From contig CANRJM010000005.1 of assembly GCA_947630925.1 (NCBI GenBank), positions 62,001 to 126,000 on the forward strand: a stretch of DNA of 64,000 nucleotides, given 5' to 3'. Below the pieces are notes generated by a model. It searched no databases, had not been told where the DNA came from, and was given only the letters and a program-made list of their open reading frames with translations. How positions within the stretch are numbered: position 1 is the stretch's first letter; every line of letters starts with the position of its first letter. Of the stretch, positions 63,579 through 64,000 are shown in pieces. Origin of the DNA: an uncultured Lachnospiraceae bacterium (GTDB lineage: Bacteria; Bacillota; Clostridia; Lachnospirales; Lachnospiraceae). The translations under genes and the position numbers were made by a program.

Positions 63579-64000
63579 TCACAGATTATCATACAGATCT
63601 TCCGTAAAAGTCAATCCGCCTCTATATCCTGCATAAGTACGGTTAAAAACAAGCCGCTCGTTCATCGGGAAGGATGCCAGTATAAACTGGATATCCTTTT
63701 CTAACGCCACTTCCCGTTCATTACTGCTGCCAATCAGCAACGTGATCTCTTTTTCTTCCGTTAAAAGCGCCTGATTAATCTCATATTGATCTGCTGTAAA
63801 CACTATCCTTGGCGGTACGGCATATTCCAGATCGTTAATCTGTGCAATAATTCTATCCTTATCCTCCTGTCGGAACAGCGGTTCCGATATGATCACAAGC
63901 ACAGGCGTAAAGCTGAAATCATTTGCCAGATACCTTGTAATTCCGACCGCATTATTCGCATCCGCCACAACCGCAAACCGTTTCCAGCTTACCACTCCTA
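63579..64000 (-). CDS. Nitrogenase component 1-type oxidoreductase (5' part beyond window)
   Basis: Only the C-terminal ~140 residues are present; the frame is open to the right edge. Visible: VVSWKRFAVVADANNAVGITRYLANDFSF (Rossmann-like strand-turn-helix), EKEITLLIGSSNEREVALEK, and NRTYAGYRGGLTFTEDLYDN at the end. This pattern matches the last domain of NifD/NifK/NifE/NifN-related proteins; in Clostridia many are not true nitrogenases. The nature of the cofactor and partner cannot be told from this fragment. Confidence 0.8.
   Translation of the reverse strand, partial: GVVSWKRFAVVADANNAVGITRYLANDFSFTPVLVIISEPLFRQEDKDRIIAQINDLEYAVPPRIVFTADQYEINQALLTEEKEITLLIGSSNEREVALEKDIQFILASFPMNERLVFNRTYAGYRGGLTFTEDLYDNL

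Noticed and set aside
1..64000. tRNA, rRNA, CRISPR arrays, transposases and prophage genes
   Set aside because: Looked for along the window; none recognised. The repeats present are interspersed or short tandem and lack CRISPR spacing.

Overview
The window looks like a 64 kb piece of chromosome from a spore-forming, low-to-moderate GC, gut-type Clostridia, most likely Lachnospiraceae. Supporting signs are the order rpoD-trmK-nucleoside kinase-folD-rimO, a Phe T-box before pheS-pheT, dipicolinate synthase genes (dpaA-dpaB, with a sigma-K-like promoter), pflB-pflA, a GH94 cellobiose phosphorylase, strong AGGAGG ribosome sites and small membrane or coiled-coil proteins of this family. Most genes lie on the minus strand. 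No rRNA, tRNA, CRISPR array, transposase or prophage was seen.

Region 1 (1-21 kb) is a housekeeping block on the minus strand: rimO (its last residues are cut off by the left edge), folD, TGS-uridine kinase, trmK, rpoD, dnaG, dgt, miaB, an ammonium channel fused to a PII domain, a membrane-anchored unknown, a small membrane protein, vanZ-like, pheT-pheS with a T-box leader, and a fused ddl-murF. Region 2 (21-29 kb) holds an NlpC/P60 wall hydrolase, engB, clpX, clpP, tig and glmM. Region 3 (29-43 kb) is mixed: a small HTH regulator, polysaccharide deacetylase, cellobiose phosphorylase, an unknown charged protein, folA, hflX, a TPR lipoprotein, a BlaI-like repressor, pflA-pflB, a zinc-ribbon/TM2 protein and dpaA-dpaB. 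Region 4 (43-57 kb) carries cdaR-cdaA (cyclic di-AMP) with two membrane partners, metF, a 1395-residue secreted Cys/His-repeat protein, a MATE exporter, a broken histidine phosphatase, a membrane protein and a CapA-like protein.

Region 5 (56.6-62.7 kb) is the most interesting accessory locus. A LytTR response regulator and a GHKL sensor kinase, the latter interrupted by an in-frame TAG, lie upstream of a FlxA-like protein, a FliD-C-terminus-like protein and a Met/Glu-rich coiled-coil protein. No flagellar genes are present in the window. Two pairs of direct repeats (TGTTGTRAA, exactly 21 bp apart) sit 32 bp upstream of candidate -10 boxes, one before the regulator gene and one before the FlxA-like gene. 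This suggests an autoregulated two-component system driving a non-flagellar FliD/FlxA operon. The right end has a pyridoxamine-phosphate-oxidase-like protein and the C-terminal part of a nitrogenase-component-1-like protein.

The strongest non-coding signal is a family of four structured elements of about 115-170 bp, at 14.5, 25.1, 36.8 and 63.0 kb. Each ends 6-11 nt before a start codon and supplies its Shine-Dalgarno sequence. The copies differ, but the differences keep hairpins and a possible loop-to-RBS pseudoknot pairing, including two full base-pair swaps. It is either a repeated cis-acting RNA or a mobile element that carries a ribosome site. Other repeats are a 45-bp leader shared by two distant genes, a 49-bp tandem repeat before the FlxA-like gene, and a set of look-alike terminators with GGGCAAAA...TTTTGCCC arms.
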